Position numbers and translations under genes: made by a program. Below are positions 18,373-27,696 of a DNA stretch of 64,000 nucleotides, in pieces. Under the pieces are notes generated by a model. That model was not told where the DNA came from, searched no databases, and worked only from the letters and a program-made list of their open reading frames with translations. Source of the DNA: Paracoccus methylarcula (GTDB taxonomy: Bacteria; Pseudomonadota; Alphaproteobacteria; Rhodobacterales; Rhodobacteraceae). The stretch covers positions 62,001-126,000 of the forward strand of contig NZ_PXNQ02000007.1 of the NCBI RefSeq assembly GCF_003007735.2. The letters run 5' to 3'. Every line of letters begins with the position of its first letter. The first letter of the stretch is position 1.

Positions 18373-20358
18373 ATGCTGCGTATCGATGACATATACTTCG
18401 CCATTCAGGGCCGCCCGCTGTTCGAGCACACCTCGGCCACCATTCCCGAGGGCCACAAGGTCGGCCTTGTCGGCCCCAACGGGGCGGGCAAGACCACCCT
18501 GTTCCGGCTGATCCGGGGCGAGCTTGCGCTGGACGGCGGCGAGATCACCCTGCCGTCGCGCGCCCGTATCGGCGGCGTGGCGCAAGAGGCGCCTGGCACC
18601 TCGGTTTCCGTGCTGGACACGGTGCTGGCCGAGGACAAGGAACGCGCGGCGCTGATGGCCGAGAGCCAGGACGCCACCGATGCGCACCGGATCGCCGAGA
18701 TCCAGACGCGGCTTGCCGATATCGACGCATGGTCGGCCGAGGCGCGGGCCGCCTCGATCCTCGACGGGTTGGGCTTTTCGACGGCGGACCAGGCCCGCCC
18801 GACCAGCGATTTCTCGGGTGGCTGGCGGATGCGCGTGGCGCTGGCCGGGGTGCTGTTCTCGCAGCCCGACCTGCTGCTGCTGGACGAGCCGACCAACTAC
18901 CTGGACCTCGAAGGCGCATTGTGGCTGGAGACCTATCTGGCCCGCTATCCGCATACGGTCATCATCATCAGCCATGACCGGGGGCTGCTGAACCGCGCGG
19001 TCGGCCATATCCTGCATCTCGAACACCGAAAGCTGACGCTCTATACCGGCGGTTACGACGATTTCGCCCGATTGCGCGCCGAGAAACGGGCGCTTCAGGC
19101 CGCCGAGGCCAAGAAACAGGCGGACCGGCGGGCGCATCTGCAAAGCTTCGTGGACCGGTTCCGCGCCAAGGCCTCCAAGGCGCGGCAGGCGCAGGCCCGC
19201 ATCAAGATGCTGGCCAGGATGGAGCCGATCACCGCACCGGAAGAGGCCAAGTTCCATCGCTTCGGCTTTCCGCAGCCCGAGGAACTTTCGCCGCCGATCG
19301 TCGCCATGGAGAATGTCGCCGTGGGCTATGGCGACCGGGCTGTATTGCGGCGGCTGAACCTGCGCATCGACCAGGACGACCGGATCGCGCTGCTGGGCCG
19401 GAACGGGCAGGGGAAATCGACGCTCTCCAAGCTGTTGGCGAATCGGCTGTCGGAAATGGAGGGCAAGGTCACCACCTCGGGCAAGCTGCGCGTCGGTTAT
19501 TTCGCCCAGCATCAGGTCGATGAGTTGTCGCTGAACGAAACCCCGCTGGATCACGTCCGCCGCCTGCGCCCCAATGAAGCCCCCGCAAGGCTGCGTGCCC
19601 GGCTGGCCGGCTTCGGGCTTATGGAGGCGCAGGCCGAAACCAGGGTCGCGCAGCTTTCGGGCGGGCAGAAGGCGCGGCTGTCGCTGCTGATTGCGACCAT
19701 CGACGCGCCGCATCTGCTGGTGCTGGACGAGCCGACCAACCACCTTGACATCGAAAGCCGCGAGGCGCTCTCCGAGGCGCTGAACGACTATACCGGCGCG
19801 GTGGTTCTGGTCAGCCATGACATGCATCTTCTGGGGCTGGTGGCCGAGCGGTTATGGCTGGTCAATGACGGCGCGGTGACCGGATACGAGGGCGACCTGG
19901 ACGATTACCGGCGCTTTCTGCTGAGCGGCGACCAGCCGCAAAAGCCGAAACCGGCCGAGACCTCGAAGCCTGCGCCGAAGCGCGCGTCCCGCGACGAGCT
20001 GCAGAACCTGCGGGCCGAGCTGCGCCGGGCCGAGGACCGGGTGCAGAAGCTGACCGAGATGTTGGAAAAGCTTGATCGGAAGCTGGCCGATCCGGAAATA
20101 TACCAGAACCCGGTGGAATCCCGGAAATGGGGGCGCAAACATGCCGAGGCTCCGGGGCGATGGCACGGGCCGAGTCTATCTGGATGGAGGCGCTGGAAAA
20201 TCTCGAACTCGCGGAAAAGGGCTGACGCACTGTTGCCGAAATGCGCATCGCGCAAAACTGTGATATGGAGAGGGACATCAGCGGCTTGTGCGCCGCGCCG
20301 ATTCGCCACTAGTGCAATGTGCGTTAACCCGTTCACCAGAACCCGGATCCGTCCATGA
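18373..20358 (+). CDS. ABC-F family ATPase (Uup/YheS-like), C-terminal frameshift
   Basis: A soluble ATPase with two ABC domains and no membrane segments, of the ribosome-associated ABC-F class. Walker A motifs are GPNGAGKTT and GRNGQGKST; the signatures are FSGGWRMR and LSGGQKAR; both Walker B motifs end DEPTN. Between them is the charged ABC-F linker, and a C-terminal coiled coil follows (about 555-600). The start is ATG 18373 (MLRIDD). Near 20148-20158 the frame slips by one base: restoring it gives AMARAESIWMEALENLELAEKG and a stop at 20223-20225. As written, the ORF continues with unrelated sequence to 20358. Confidence 0.85.
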   Translation: MLRIDDIYFAIQGRPLFEHTSATIPEGHKVGLVGPNGAGKTTLFRLIRGELALDGGEITLPSRARIGGVAQEAPGTSVSVLDTVLAEDKERAALMAESQDATDAHRIAEIQTRLADIDAWSAEARAASILDGLGFSTADQARPTSDFSGGWRMRVALAGVLFSQPDLLLLDEPTNYLDLEGALWLETYLARYPHTVIIISHDRGLLNRAVGHILHLEHRKLTLYTGGYDDFARLRAEKRALQAAEAKKQADRRAHLQSFVDRFRAKASKARQAQARIKMLARMEPITAPEEAKFHRFGFPQPEELSPPIVAMENVAVGYGDRAVLRRLNLRIDQDDRIALLGRNGQGKSTLSKLLANRLSEMEGKVTTSGKLRVGYFAQHQVDELSLNETPLDHVRRLRPNEAPARLRARLAGFGLMEAQAETRVAQLSGGQKARLSLLIATIDAPHLLVLDEPTNHLDIESREALSEALNDYTGAVVLVSHDMHLLGLVAERLWLVNDGAVTGYEGDLDDYRRFLLSGDQPQKPKPAETSKPAPKRASRDELQNLRAELRRAEDRVQKLTEMLEKLDRKLADPEIYQNPVESRKWGRKHAEAPGRWHGPSLSGWRRWKISNSRKRADALLPKCASRKTVIWRGTSAACAPRRFATSAMCVNPFTRTRIRP

Positions 20359-21080
20359 AACGACTTCTCGCCATTGCCCTTCTTGCCATGCCCATGGCGA
20401 CAGTTGCTGCCGCCCAGGATTTCTCCGTCGATCTTGGCATCGGCGTGACGGGCAAGCCGGTCTATCCGGGGGCCGAGGATGCCGAGGCCGCGCCGTGGCT
20501 GATCTGGCGCAACGCCCGTTTCGGCGCCGCGGGAGAGGGTGACAAGCAGGGTTTCTCCGTCTCGCCTTCTTTCAACATGGTCGGAGAGCGCAAGGCCGAG
20601 GATGATGCCGCGCTGAAGGACATGAAGGATATCGAGCGGGCCTATGAACTTGGCGCCAAGGTCAGCTACGGTGCCGGACCGATGACCGCCTATGGTTCGC
20701 TGCGCAAGGGCTTTGAAGGCCATAGCGGGATTACCGGCGAGATCGGGGCGAAATACCGCACCGATCTGAGCGACCGCATCACGCTCTGGTCCGGGCTGGA
20801 ACTGGGTTACGGCGATTCCGACTATAACAGCACCTATTTCGGCGTCTCACCCGCCGAGGCCATCGACAGCGTATATGGCGAATACAAGCCGGGCGGGGGG
20901 ATCAACTCCGCCGCGATCAAGTTCCAGGCACGCTATGCGATCAACGACAGGACCGCGATTCTGGGCGAGGTCGAATATGGCAAGCTGATCGGCGATGCCG
21001 GGGATTCGCCCGTCGTTCAGGAAGAATGGCAGCCCTCCTTGCGCCTAGGCGTCGTGCGCCGCTTCTCCTTCGGCTTCTGA
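20355..21080 (+). CDS. MipA/OmpV family outer-membrane protein
   Basis: A 241-residue beta-barrel protein with a clear signal peptide (about 1-20, cleavage after VAAA) and the family features VTGKPVYPGAED, APWLIWRNARF and an end with alternating hydrophobic residues closing on Phe (VRRFSFGF). MipA/OmpV proteins sit in the outer membrane; some act as scaffolds for murein enzymes and some in antibiotic or osmotic stress. The role here is unknown. A terminator follows at 21104. Confidence 0.88.
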   Translation: MKRLLAIALLAMPMATVAAAQDFSVDLGIGVTGKPVYPGAEDAEAAPWLIWRNARFGAAGEGDKQGFSVSPSFNMVGERKAEDDAALKDMKDIERAYELGAKVSYGAGPMTAYGSLRKGFEGHSGITGEIGAKYRTDLSDRITLWSGLELGYGDSDYNSTYFGVSPAEAIDSVYGEYKPGGGINSAAIKFQARYAINDRTAILGEVEYGKLIGDAGDSPVVQEEWQPSLRLGVVRRFSFGF

Positions 21081-21103
21081 TTTCCCTTGCAATGACCGGG
21101 AAC

Positions 21104-21125
21104 AGGGCGATTGATCGCCCTTTTT
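21104..21125 (+). terminator. Rho-independent terminator after mipA
   Basis: AGGGCGAT and ATCGCCCT form a perfect 8-bp stem around a TG loop, followed directly by a T-run and C. It lies 24 bases after the mipA stop codon. Confidence 0.85.
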
Positions 21126-21133
21126 CCAGGGTT

Positions 21134-21155
21134 ATTATTTCAAGCCTAAAATAAT
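21134..21155. promoter_or_regulatory. A/T-rich inverted repeat upstream of the Liv-type transporter
   Basis: ATTATTT and AAATAAT are separated by eight bases (CAAGCCTA). The repeat lies about 90 bases upstream of the binding-protein gene and just before a TTGACT hexamer (21159-21164) that could serve as a -35 element. A convincing -10 element at normal spacing is not visible. Confidence 0.35.
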
Positions 21156-21244
21156 TTCTTGACTTTGAACCTCCGGTTGATGCGTTCTAGCGTGGAACAG
21201 AACGCGCCGCGGCCAACGCGGCATGTCCCAACAGGAGTGTGAAC

Positions 21245-22414
21245 ATGACCCATCCCCGGAAGATCGTCGCCCTGCTTGCCGCGACCACCTGTCTTGCTGG
21301 TCCGGCGATTGCGCAGGATGACGATACGTTGAAAATCGGATTGATCCTGACCCTGTCCGGCCCCGGCGCGGTCCTGGGGGAAATGTCCCGGGACGGATTC
21401 CAGCTTGCGGCTGAAGAGATCGGCGATATCGGCGGCATGAAGACCGAGATCATCATAGCCGATGCCGAGCAAAAGCCCGATATCGCCGCCAACAAGGCGC
21501 GCGAACTGGTCGAACGCGATAAGGTCGATATCGTGGTCGGGCCGATCTTTTCCAATATCCTCGGCGCGATCCACAAGCCGGTGACCGATTCAGGCGCGAT
21601 CCTGATCAGCCCCAATGCCGGACCCTCGGTCTATGCCGGGGCGGAATGCAATCCGAATTTCTTCGCGACCTCGTATCAAAACGACCAGATGCACGAGGTC
21701 ATGGGCGCCCATGCGCAGGAAGAGGGCTATCAGAACGTTTTCCTGCTGGCGCCGAATTACCAGGCGGGCAAGGACAGTCTTGCCGGGTTCAAGCATAGCT
21801 ACAAGGGCGAGGTCGCGGGCGAGATCTATACCCAGCTTGGCCAGCTGGATTATTCAGCCGAACTGGCGCAGATCGCCGCCATGCAGCCCGACGCGGTATT
21901 CGCCTTCATGCCCGGCGGGATGGGGGTGAACCTGGTCAAGCAATACCGGCAGGCGGGGCTTGAGACGATCCCCTTCCTGTCGGCCTTCACGGTTGACGAA
22001 TCCACCTTGCCTGCCCAGCAGGACGCGGCGCTTGGATTCTTCGGCGGCTCGAACTGGGCTCCGGATCTGGATACGCCAGAAAACAAGGCGTTTGTCGAGG
22101 CTTACGAGGCAAAGTTCGACCAGGTTCCGGCCAGCTATGCGATGGCGGGTTACGACACCGCCTATCTGATCGACGCGGCCCTGCGCGAAGCCGGCGGGGT
22201 GGCCGACAAGGAGGCGCTGATCGCGGCGCTGGAAGCGGCGCCCTTCACCTCGGTCCGGGGTGATTTCAGTTTCGGCCCCAATCATTTCCCGGTGCAGGAT
22301 TTCTACCTGACCGAGGTGGTCAAGCGCGAGGACGGCAAATTCGCCACCTCGGTCGTCAAGAAGATCTTCGACGACTACCAGGACAATTACGTCGCCGATT
22401 GCCAGATGAACTGA
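21245..22414 (+). CDS. ABC transporter substrate-binding protein, branched-chain amino-acid (LivJ) family
   Basis: A periplasmic type I binding protein of 389 residues, with a signal peptide ending GPAIAQ. After it come the family opening LKIGLILTLSGPGAVLGE, the GPIFSNIL and ILISPNAGPS segments, and the C-terminal DNYVADCQMN. I prefer ATG 21245 to GTG 21239, since AGGAG lies at suitable distance. Relatives of this subfamily bind aromatic acids, amides or short-chain compounds as often as Leu/Ile/Val. The nearby flavin hydroxylase hints at an aromatic ligand, but the substrate is not proven. First gene of a five-gene transporter operon. Confidence 0.85.
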   Translation: MTHPRKIVALLAATTCLAGPAIAQDDDTLKIGLILTLSGPGAVLGEMSRDGFQLAAEEIGDIGGMKTEIIIADAEQKPDIAANKARELVERDKVDIVVGPIFSNILGAIHKPVTDSGAILISPNAGPSVYAGAECNPNFFATSYQNDQMHEVMGAHAQEEGYQNVFLLAPNYQAGKDSLAGFKHSYKGEVAGEIYTQLGQLDYSAELAQIAAMQPDAVFAFMPGGMGVNLVKQYRQAGLETIPFLSAFTVDESTLPAQQDAALGFFGGSNWAPDLDTPENKAFVEAYEAKFDQVPASYAMAGYDTAYLIDAALREAGGVADKEALIAALEAAPFTSVRGDFSFGPNHFPVQDFYLTEVVKREDGKFATSVVKKIFDDYQDNYVADCQMN

Positions 22415-22463
22415 GACGGCAGGGCGCGGCACTGGTCGCGCCCCGTCGTCAGGGCCCTTGCGC

Positions 22464-23381
22464 ATGACCAGTCTGTTCCTGCTTCAGCTTCTCAACGGGG
22501 TGCAATTCGGCATCCTGCTCTTCCTGATCGCCGCCGGCCTGACGCTGGTTTTCGGCATCATGGATTTCGTCAATCTCGCCCATGGCGTGGTCTACATGAT
22601 CGGGGCCTATCTGGCGGTCACATTCACCTCGATGACCGGCAGCTACGGGCTCGGGCTGCTGCTCACGCTGCCTGCCACGCTGCTTGTCGGGCTGGTGCTG
22701 GAGCTGTCGGTCTTTCGCCGCCTCTATGACCGGCCGCATCTGGACCAGGTGCTGGCGACTTTCGGGCTGGTGATGATCATCACCGAGGGGGTGCAGGTCA
22801 TCTGGGGCGCGGCGCCCCTGTCGGTGCCGATGCCGGAACTGCTGTCGGGCTCCGTCCCGCTGATCGGCGCCATGCGCTATCCCGTCTTTCGGCTGGTGAT
22901 CATCGCCGCCGGATTGCTGACGGCGCTCGGGCTTTACCTGGTCATCGGCCATACCCGGATCGGGATGCGGCTGCGGGCCGGGGCCAGCAACCGGGCCATG
23001 GTCGCGGCGCTCGGCGTCGATATCGGCAAGCTGTTCACCGTCATCTTCGCCTTCGGCGCGATGCTGGCCGGATTCGCGGGGGCCATGGTCGCGCCGGTCC
23101 TGACCGTCGATCCGGGGATGGGAGAGCAGGTGCTGATCCTTGCCTTCGTCGTGATCGTGATCGGCGGCATCGGCTCGGTCCGGGGCGCTTTCGCGGGTGC
23201 CCTGCTGGTCGGGCTGGTCGATACGCTCGGGCGCAGCTTTGGCCCGATCCTGCTGCGTGCGGTCATGGAGCCCGCCGCGGCGGGGCAGGCGGGCCGGGTG
23301 CTGGCCCCGATGCTGGTCTATATCCTGATGGCGGTGATCCTCGCGGTCCGGCCCTCCGGCCTGTTCGGAGCGAAAACATGA
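22464..23381 (+). CDS. Branched-chain amino-acid type ABC permease (LivH)
   Basis: A 305-residue inner-membrane permease with about eight hydrophobic segments. The LivH opening LLNGVQFGILLFLIAAGLTL and the GIMDFVNLAHGV motif are present, as is the cytoplasmic EAA-like loop TRIGMRLRAGASNRAMVAALG. The start is ATG 22464, not the TTG at 22458. It overlaps livM by four bases. It pairs with LivM to form the transmembrane channel. Confidence 0.9.
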   Translation: MTSLFLLQLLNGVQFGILLFLIAAGLTLVFGIMDFVNLAHGVVYMIGAYLAVTFTSMTGSYGLGLLLTLPATLLVGLVLELSVFRRLYDRPHLDQVLATFGLVMIITEGVQVIWGAAPLSVPMPELLSGSVPLIGAMRYPVFRLVIIAAGLLTALGLYLVIGHTRIGMRLRAGASNRAMVAALGVDIGKLFTVIFAFGAMLAGFAGAMVAPVLTVDPGMGEQVLILAFVVIVIGGIGSVRGAFAGALLVGLVDTLGRSFGPILLRAVMEPAAAGQAGRVLAPMLVYILMAVILAVRPSGLFGAKT

Positions 23382-24322
23382 CCCGGCTGACCCCCACGCG
23401 GGCATGGGCCGCAACGATCCTGTTTGCCGCCTTTGCCATCTTGCCGATGATCACGCAGGCCCTGGGCGACAGCTATCTGATCGTGATCGCAACCCGGATC
23501 CTCGCCTATGCCATCGCCGCCTTGGCACTGGACCTGATCCTTGGCTATGGCGGCATGGTCAGTTTCGGCCATGCTGCCTATCTGGGCATCGGCGCCTATG
23601 CGGTGGCGATCCTCGGCCGTGCGGGCATCACCGACCTGGGCGCGCATATGCTGGCGGCCATCGCGGTGGCGGCGGTCTTCGCGCTGATCACCGGGGCGAT
23701 CTCGCTGCGGACGCGGGGGATCTATTTCATCATGATCACGCTCGCCTTCGCGCAGATGGGATATTTCTTCTTTGTCTCGCTCTCGGCCTATGGCGGCGAT
23801 GACGGGGTGACGCTGAACGCGCGTTCCACCGTCTTCGGCCAGCCGCTGCTGGAGAACAACACGGCGCTTTACTATACCGCGCTGGCGCTGTTGATCGGGC
23901 TTTACCTGCTGGCCGTCGCCATTACCCGCTCGCGGTTTGGCCGGGTGCTGACGGGCGCGCGCGAAAACCCGCTGCGGATGCAGGCCATCGGCTTTTCGCC
24001 CTTCCGCTACCAACTGACGGCTTATGTGATCTCGGGCTGCATGGCCTCCATCGCCGGGGTGATGCTGGCCAACCAGGCCAGCTATGTCTCGCCCAGCTAC
24101 ATGGACTGGCACCGCTCGGGGGAACTGGTGGTGATGGTGGTCTTTGGCGGAATCGGCAACCTGCTGGGGGCGGTGGCGGGGGCGACCATCGCACTGCTGC
24201 TGGAGGAATGGCTGGCGCTGCTGACCAGGCATTGGCCGATCCTGTTCGGCCTGATCCTGGTGCTGGTCGTACTCTATTCCCGCGACGGTCTGAGCGGGTT
24301 TTTCCGGAGTGACAGGTCATGA
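23378..24322 (+). CDS. Branched-chain amino-acid type ABC permease (LivM)
   Basis: A 314-residue permease, partner of LivH. Hydrophobic segments run through most of the protein; the LivM hallmarks DLILGYGGMVSFGHAAYLGIGAYA and the EAA-type loop RSRFGRVLTGARENPLRMQAIGF are present. It overlaps the LivH gene upstream and the LivG gene downstream by four bases each, consistent with strict co-expression. Confidence 0.9.
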   Translation: MTRLTPTRAWAATILFAAFAILPMITQALGDSYLIVIATRILAYAIAALALDLILGYGGMVSFGHAAYLGIGAYAVAILGRAGITDLGAHMLAAIAVAAVFALITGAISLRTRGIYFIMITLAFAQMGYFFFVSLSAYGGDDGVTLNARSTVFGQPLLENNTALYYTALALLIGLYLLAVAITRSRFGRVLTGARENPLRMQAIGFSPFRYQLTAYVISGCMASIAGVMLANQASYVSPSYMDWHRSGELVVMVVFGGIGNLLGAVAGATIALLLEEWLALLTRHWPILFGLILVLVVLYSRDGLSGFFRSDRS

Positions 24323-25076
24323 GCCTTCTGGATGTCCGGGGATTGCGCAAGGCCTACGGCGCGCTGAAAGTCACCGACGACCTGAACCTGAGCGTCGAGA
24401 AGGGCGAACTGCATGCCATCATCGGCCCCAATGGCGCAGGCAAATCCACGCTGATTGCGCAGCTTTCCGGGCAGGCGGGATCGGATGCCGGTTCGGTGCG
24501 CTTCGATGGCGCCGAGATGATGGGCCAGCCGATGCATGCGCGGGTGCGGGCGGGCATGTCGCGCAGTTTCCAGATCACCTCGATCCTGCCGGGCTTCACG
24601 GTGCTGGAAAATGTCGCGGCGGCGGTGCAGGCGCGGCGGGGCAGCAGCTTTCGCTTCTTTGCCCCGGTGGCGGGAGAGCGGGCGCTGAACGACACTGCGA
24701 TGGAGGCGCTGGCCCGCGTCGGCATCGCCGAGCGTGCGGCGATGCGCGCAGCAGTCTCAGCCATGGCGAAAAGCGGCAATTGGAACTGGCCATCGCGCTG
24801 GCCACCGCGCCGAAACTCCTGCTCCTGGACGAGCCCCTTGCCGGCACCAGCGGGCAGGAGGCGGATCGCCTGGTCGAGGTCATGCGCAGCCTCAAGGGCG
24901 AGGTCACGCTGGTGCTGATCGAGCATGACATGGACGCGGTGTTTTCGCTGGCCGACCGGATCAGCGTGCTGGTCTATGGCCGGATCATCGCCACCGGCAG
25001 ACCCGACGAGGTTCGGACCGACCCCAAGGTGCGCGCCGCCTATCTGGGCGAAGAGACGGCAGAGGAGGGCGCGTGA
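24319..25076 (+). pseudogene. LivG-type ABC ATPase, single-base frameshift
   Basis: The first ATPase of the transporter. The N-terminal part is normal: LRKAYGALKV, Walker A GPNGAGKSTL and the Q-loop region MSRSFQITSI. Between about 24750 and 24757 one base is missing; in the restored frame the signature LSHGEKRQLELA, Walker B LLLLDEPLAGTS, the H-loop EHDMD and the normal C-terminus follow, ending at the TGA that overlaps the LivF start. Neighbouring genes are intact and overlap it properly, so an inactive transporter is less likely than a sequence error. Confidence 0.85.
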
Positions 25077-25762
25077 TGCTGCAGGTCGAGGCGCTCCAGG
25101 CCGCTTATGGCGAAAGCCAGGTGCTGCACGATATCGGCTTCGAGGTCGGCGAGGGCGAGGTGGTCACGCTTCTGGGCCGCAACGGCATGGGCAAGACGAC
25201 GACGGTGAACACGGTCTTCGGGCTGCTGAAGGCGCGGGCGGGCAGGGTGATCGTCGATGGCGCAGACCTGACCAATGCCGCCCCGCATCGCATTGCCCGC
25301 GCGGGTCTCGGGCTGGTTCCCGAAGGGCGGCAGGTCTTTCCGACGCTGAGCGTGCGCGAGAACCTTGTCGCCATGGCCCGGCCCGGCCAGTGGGTGCTGG
25401 AACGGGTGTTGTCGCTGTTCCCGCGCCTGGCCGAGCGGATGGGGCATATGGGCAACCAGCTTTCGGGCGGCGAACAGCAGATGCTGGCAATCGGCCGCGC
25501 GCTGATGACCAATCCGCGGCTGCTGGTGCTGGACGAGGCGACGGAGGGCCTCGCCCCCCTGATCCGCGACGAGATCTGGAACTGTCTTGCGCAGTTGAAG
25601 GCGGCGGGCGAATCGATCCTGATCATCGACAAGAACGTGGACGCGCTGACCCGGATCGCGGATCGCCACGTGGTGATCGAGAAGGGACGCACGGTCTGGA
25701 CCGGAAGCAGCGACGAATTGCGCGCCGCGCCGGAGGTGAAGGAGCGGTTCCTGCATGTCTGA
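25076..25762 (+). CDS. LivF-type ABC ATPase
   Basis: The second nucleotide-binding subunit of the transporter, 228 residues. Walker A is GRNGMGKTTT, the signature is LSGGEQQM, and Walker B LLVLDEATEGLAP. The LivF-typical PEGRQVFPTLSVRENL follows the Q-loop. The ATG at 25076 shares its A with the LivG stop (TGATG). It ends the operon and faces the DUF2783/hydroxylase pair. Confidence 0.92.
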   Translation: MLQVEALQAAYGESQVLHDIGFEVGEGEVVTLLGRNGMGKTTTVNTVFGLLKARAGRVIVDGADLTNAAPHRIARAGLGLVPEGRQVFPTLSVRENLVAMARPGQWVLERVLSLFPRLAERMGHMGNQLSGGEQQMLAIGRALMTNPRLLVLDEATEGLAPLIRDEIWNCLAQLKAAGESILIIDKNVDALTRIADRHVVIEKGRTVWTGSSDELRAAPEVKERFLHV

Positions 25763-25792
25763 ACGGGGGGAGGCTTCAGCGTCCCGCGATGG

Positions 25793-25843
25793 CCGGGGGC
25801 TGCCTGCCCCCGGACCCCCGGAGGTATTTGGACAAAGAAGAAG
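25793..25843. repeat. Gene-end repeat: G/C hairpin followed by GGAGGTATTTGGACAAAGAAGAAG
   Basis: CCGGGGGC and GCCCCCGG (25793-25800, 25806-25813) form an 8-bp stem, followed by ACCCCCGGAGGTATTTGG and GACAAAGAAGAAG (25831-25843). I recognise this as a repeat that ends many genes in Rhodobacteraceae. Its 13-base tail also occurs in tandem at 13587-13626. Here it sits between two convergent operons and may terminate transcription. Confidence 0.6.
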
Positions 25844-25875
25844 CTGCTATCCCTTGAATTTGCGGGATTTTCGGT

Positions 25876-26070
25876 TCAGCTGCCGGCACCTTCGCGCGCG
25901 AGCCGCAATGCCTCGTCCAGCACCGTCCTGTCGCCGATATGGTTCATCAGGATCAGCACCAGCCGCGCGTTCATCGCATGGCTCTCGGCCTCGCTCAGCC
26001 CGTCATGCGCTGCGATGAGGCGTGCATAGGCTTCGTCGGGATCGGGCAGGTTCGGATCGGTGTTCAGCAT
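25876..26070 (-). CDS. DUF2783 domain-containing small protein
   Basis: 64 residues, acidic N-terminus (LPDPDEAYARLIAAH) then a helix with ESHAMNARLVLILMNHIGD. This matches DUF2783, a small family that in Proteobacteria commonly follows a flavin hydroxylase of the type present here. The three-base gap to the hydroxylase stop implies co-transcription. Function unknown; an accessory to the hydroxylase is a reasonable guess. Confidence 0.75.
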   Translation of the reverse strand: MLNTDPNLPDPDEAYARLIAAHDGLSEAESHAMNARLVLILMNHIGDRTVLDEALRLAREGAGS

Positions 26071-26073
26071 CTC

Positions 26074-27696
26074 TTACTCCCTGGCGATGGCGCGGGCCAG
26101 CGCGGCGCCGATGGCGGATTCATCGAAACTCTTCCAGCGGGCGGCGATATGCCGGTCGGGGCGGATCAGGTAGACCGCAGACGCGGCCTTGCCGAGATAG
26201 CGTTCCCGCAGGGCCTCGTTTCCCCGGGCCGTCAGCGCAAGCCGCGCAACTGTCAATCCATGGGCGGACAGGGTTTCGGGCGCCTCCGCATCGATGGTCA
26301 TGAGGGTAAAGCCCGGACCGAGTTGCCGCAGCAGCCAGCCCGCCTCGACAGGAGCATCCGGGCAGGGGCTGCCGGGGCGGCTGCGTCGCGGCATGGCGGA
26401 GTGGTCGGGTCCGTTCAGCGCGGATCCGTCATGGATGCAGGGGGTCGAGAGCCGGCCCGAATTCACCATGCCCCGCGCGAAGGGCAGCTGTTCGGCCAGA
26501 TCCAGCACCGCGTTGCGAAACAGCCTGGAGACGGGTGATTTCGGGGTGATGAAATCGGTCGATCGCGTCGAGTGCAGGATATTCTCATCAGCCGCCTGGA
26601 TCCGTTCGGCCTCGTAGCTGTCCAGCAGGGTATCGGGTGCGACGCCCTCCAGCACCAGTTTCAGTTTCCAGCACAGATTGTCTGCGTCCTGGATACCGGA
26701 ATTGGCGCCGCGCGCGCCGAATGGGCTGAGTTGATGTGCCGAATCTCCGGCGAAGATCACCCGGTCATGGCGGAATTTCTCCATCCGGCGGCATTGAAAG
26801 GTATAGATCGAGCACCAGTCGAGTTCATATTCAACATCCGGCCCCAGCATGGCATCGACGCGGGCGCGGATATTGGCGGGTTCCAGTTCCTTGTCGCGGT
26901 CGATATTCCAGCCCAGTTGAAAATCGATGCGCCATATGTCGTCGGGCTGCCTGTGCAACAGGGCACTGTCGCCGGATTTGAAATGCGGCTCGAACCAGAA
27001 CCAGCGTTCGGTCGGGAAATCGCCCTTCATCCTCACATCGGCGATGAGGAAATTATCCTCGAACACCCGTCCCTCGAAACCGAGACCAAGCATATGGCGG
27101 ACAGGGCTGCGCGCGCCGTCGCAGGCGATCAGCCAATCCGCCTCGACATGATAGGGGCCGTCGGGGGTGGAGATCTCTACCGAAACATGATCCCCGGCCG
27201 GGGTAACGGCCTCCACCCGGTTCCGGCCCCGTATCCGGATCGGTGCGCCATCGGCCTGGGCGGCGCGGATGGCGTCATGCAGGAATTTCTCGAACCAGGG
27301 CTGTTGCAGGTTGATGAAGGCGGGAAAGGCATGGCCGCTTTCGGGAAGCAGGTTGAATTCATAGAGCAGCCGGTCGTCATGAAAGACCTTGCCGAGATTC
27401 CACTCGACCCCCTTGGCGACCATTGCCTCGGCGGCGCCAAGCCGGTCGCAGATCTCCAGCGTGCGCTTGGCGAAACACAGCGCCCGGCTGCCGATGCCGG
27501 GGCCTTCGGCCTCGTCCAGCAACAGGACAGGCACGCCTTGCCGGCTAAGATCCAGCGCGACCGCCAGCCCGACCGGTCCCGCGCCCACCACCACCACCGG
27601 ATGGCGCACGGGCAGGGCGCTCTGCTGATCCGGGAGTTTTGCATATGGGTAGAGCCGGAAAACCTGCCGATACTGGTCAGTGCCGCGATCCGTCAT
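26074..27696 (-). CDS. FAD-dependent aromatic hydroxylase, 3-(3-hydroxyphenyl)propionate hydroxylase-like
   Basis: A 540-residue class A flavin monooxygenase. The Rossmann motif is VVVVGAGPVGLAVALDLSRQG (N-terminal third), DGARSPVR is the DG motif that senses NAD(P)H, and GDSAHQLSPFGARGANSG is the FAD-ribityl GD motif. The extra C-terminal thioredoxin-like domain present in MhpA/phenol-hydroxylase relatives accounts for the length. I start at ATG 27696, with GGGAGTGGAGA upstream. It should hydroxylate a phenolic ring ortho to an existing hydroxyl; the exact substrate is unknown. It is co-transcribed with DUF2783 and faces a Liv-type importer. Confidence 0.85.
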   Translation of the reverse strand: MTDRGTDQYRQVFRLYPYAKLPDQQSALPVRHPVVVVGAGPVGLAVALDLSRQGVPVLLLDEAEGPGIGSRALCFAKRTLEICDRLGAAEAMVAKGVEWNLGKVFHDDRLLYEFNLLPESGHAFPAFINLQQPWFEKFLHDAIRAAQADGAPIRIRGRNRVEAVTPAGDHVSVEISTPDGPYHVEADWLIACDGARSPVRHMLGLGFEGRVFEDNFLIADVRMKGDFPTERWFWFEPHFKSGDSALLHRQPDDIWRIDFQLGWNIDRDKELEPANIRARVDAMLGPDVEYELDWCSIYTFQCRRMEKFRHDRVIFAGDSAHQLSPFGARGANSGIQDADNLCWKLKLVLEGVAPDTLLDSYEAERIQAADENILHSTRSTDFITPKSPVSRLFRNAVLDLAEQLPFARGMVNSGRLSTPCIHDGSALNGPDHSAMPRRSRPGSPCPDAPVEAGWLLRQLGPGFTLMTIDAEAPETLSAHGLTVARLALTARGNEALRERYLGKAASAVYLIRPDRHIAARWKSFDESAIGAALARAIARE

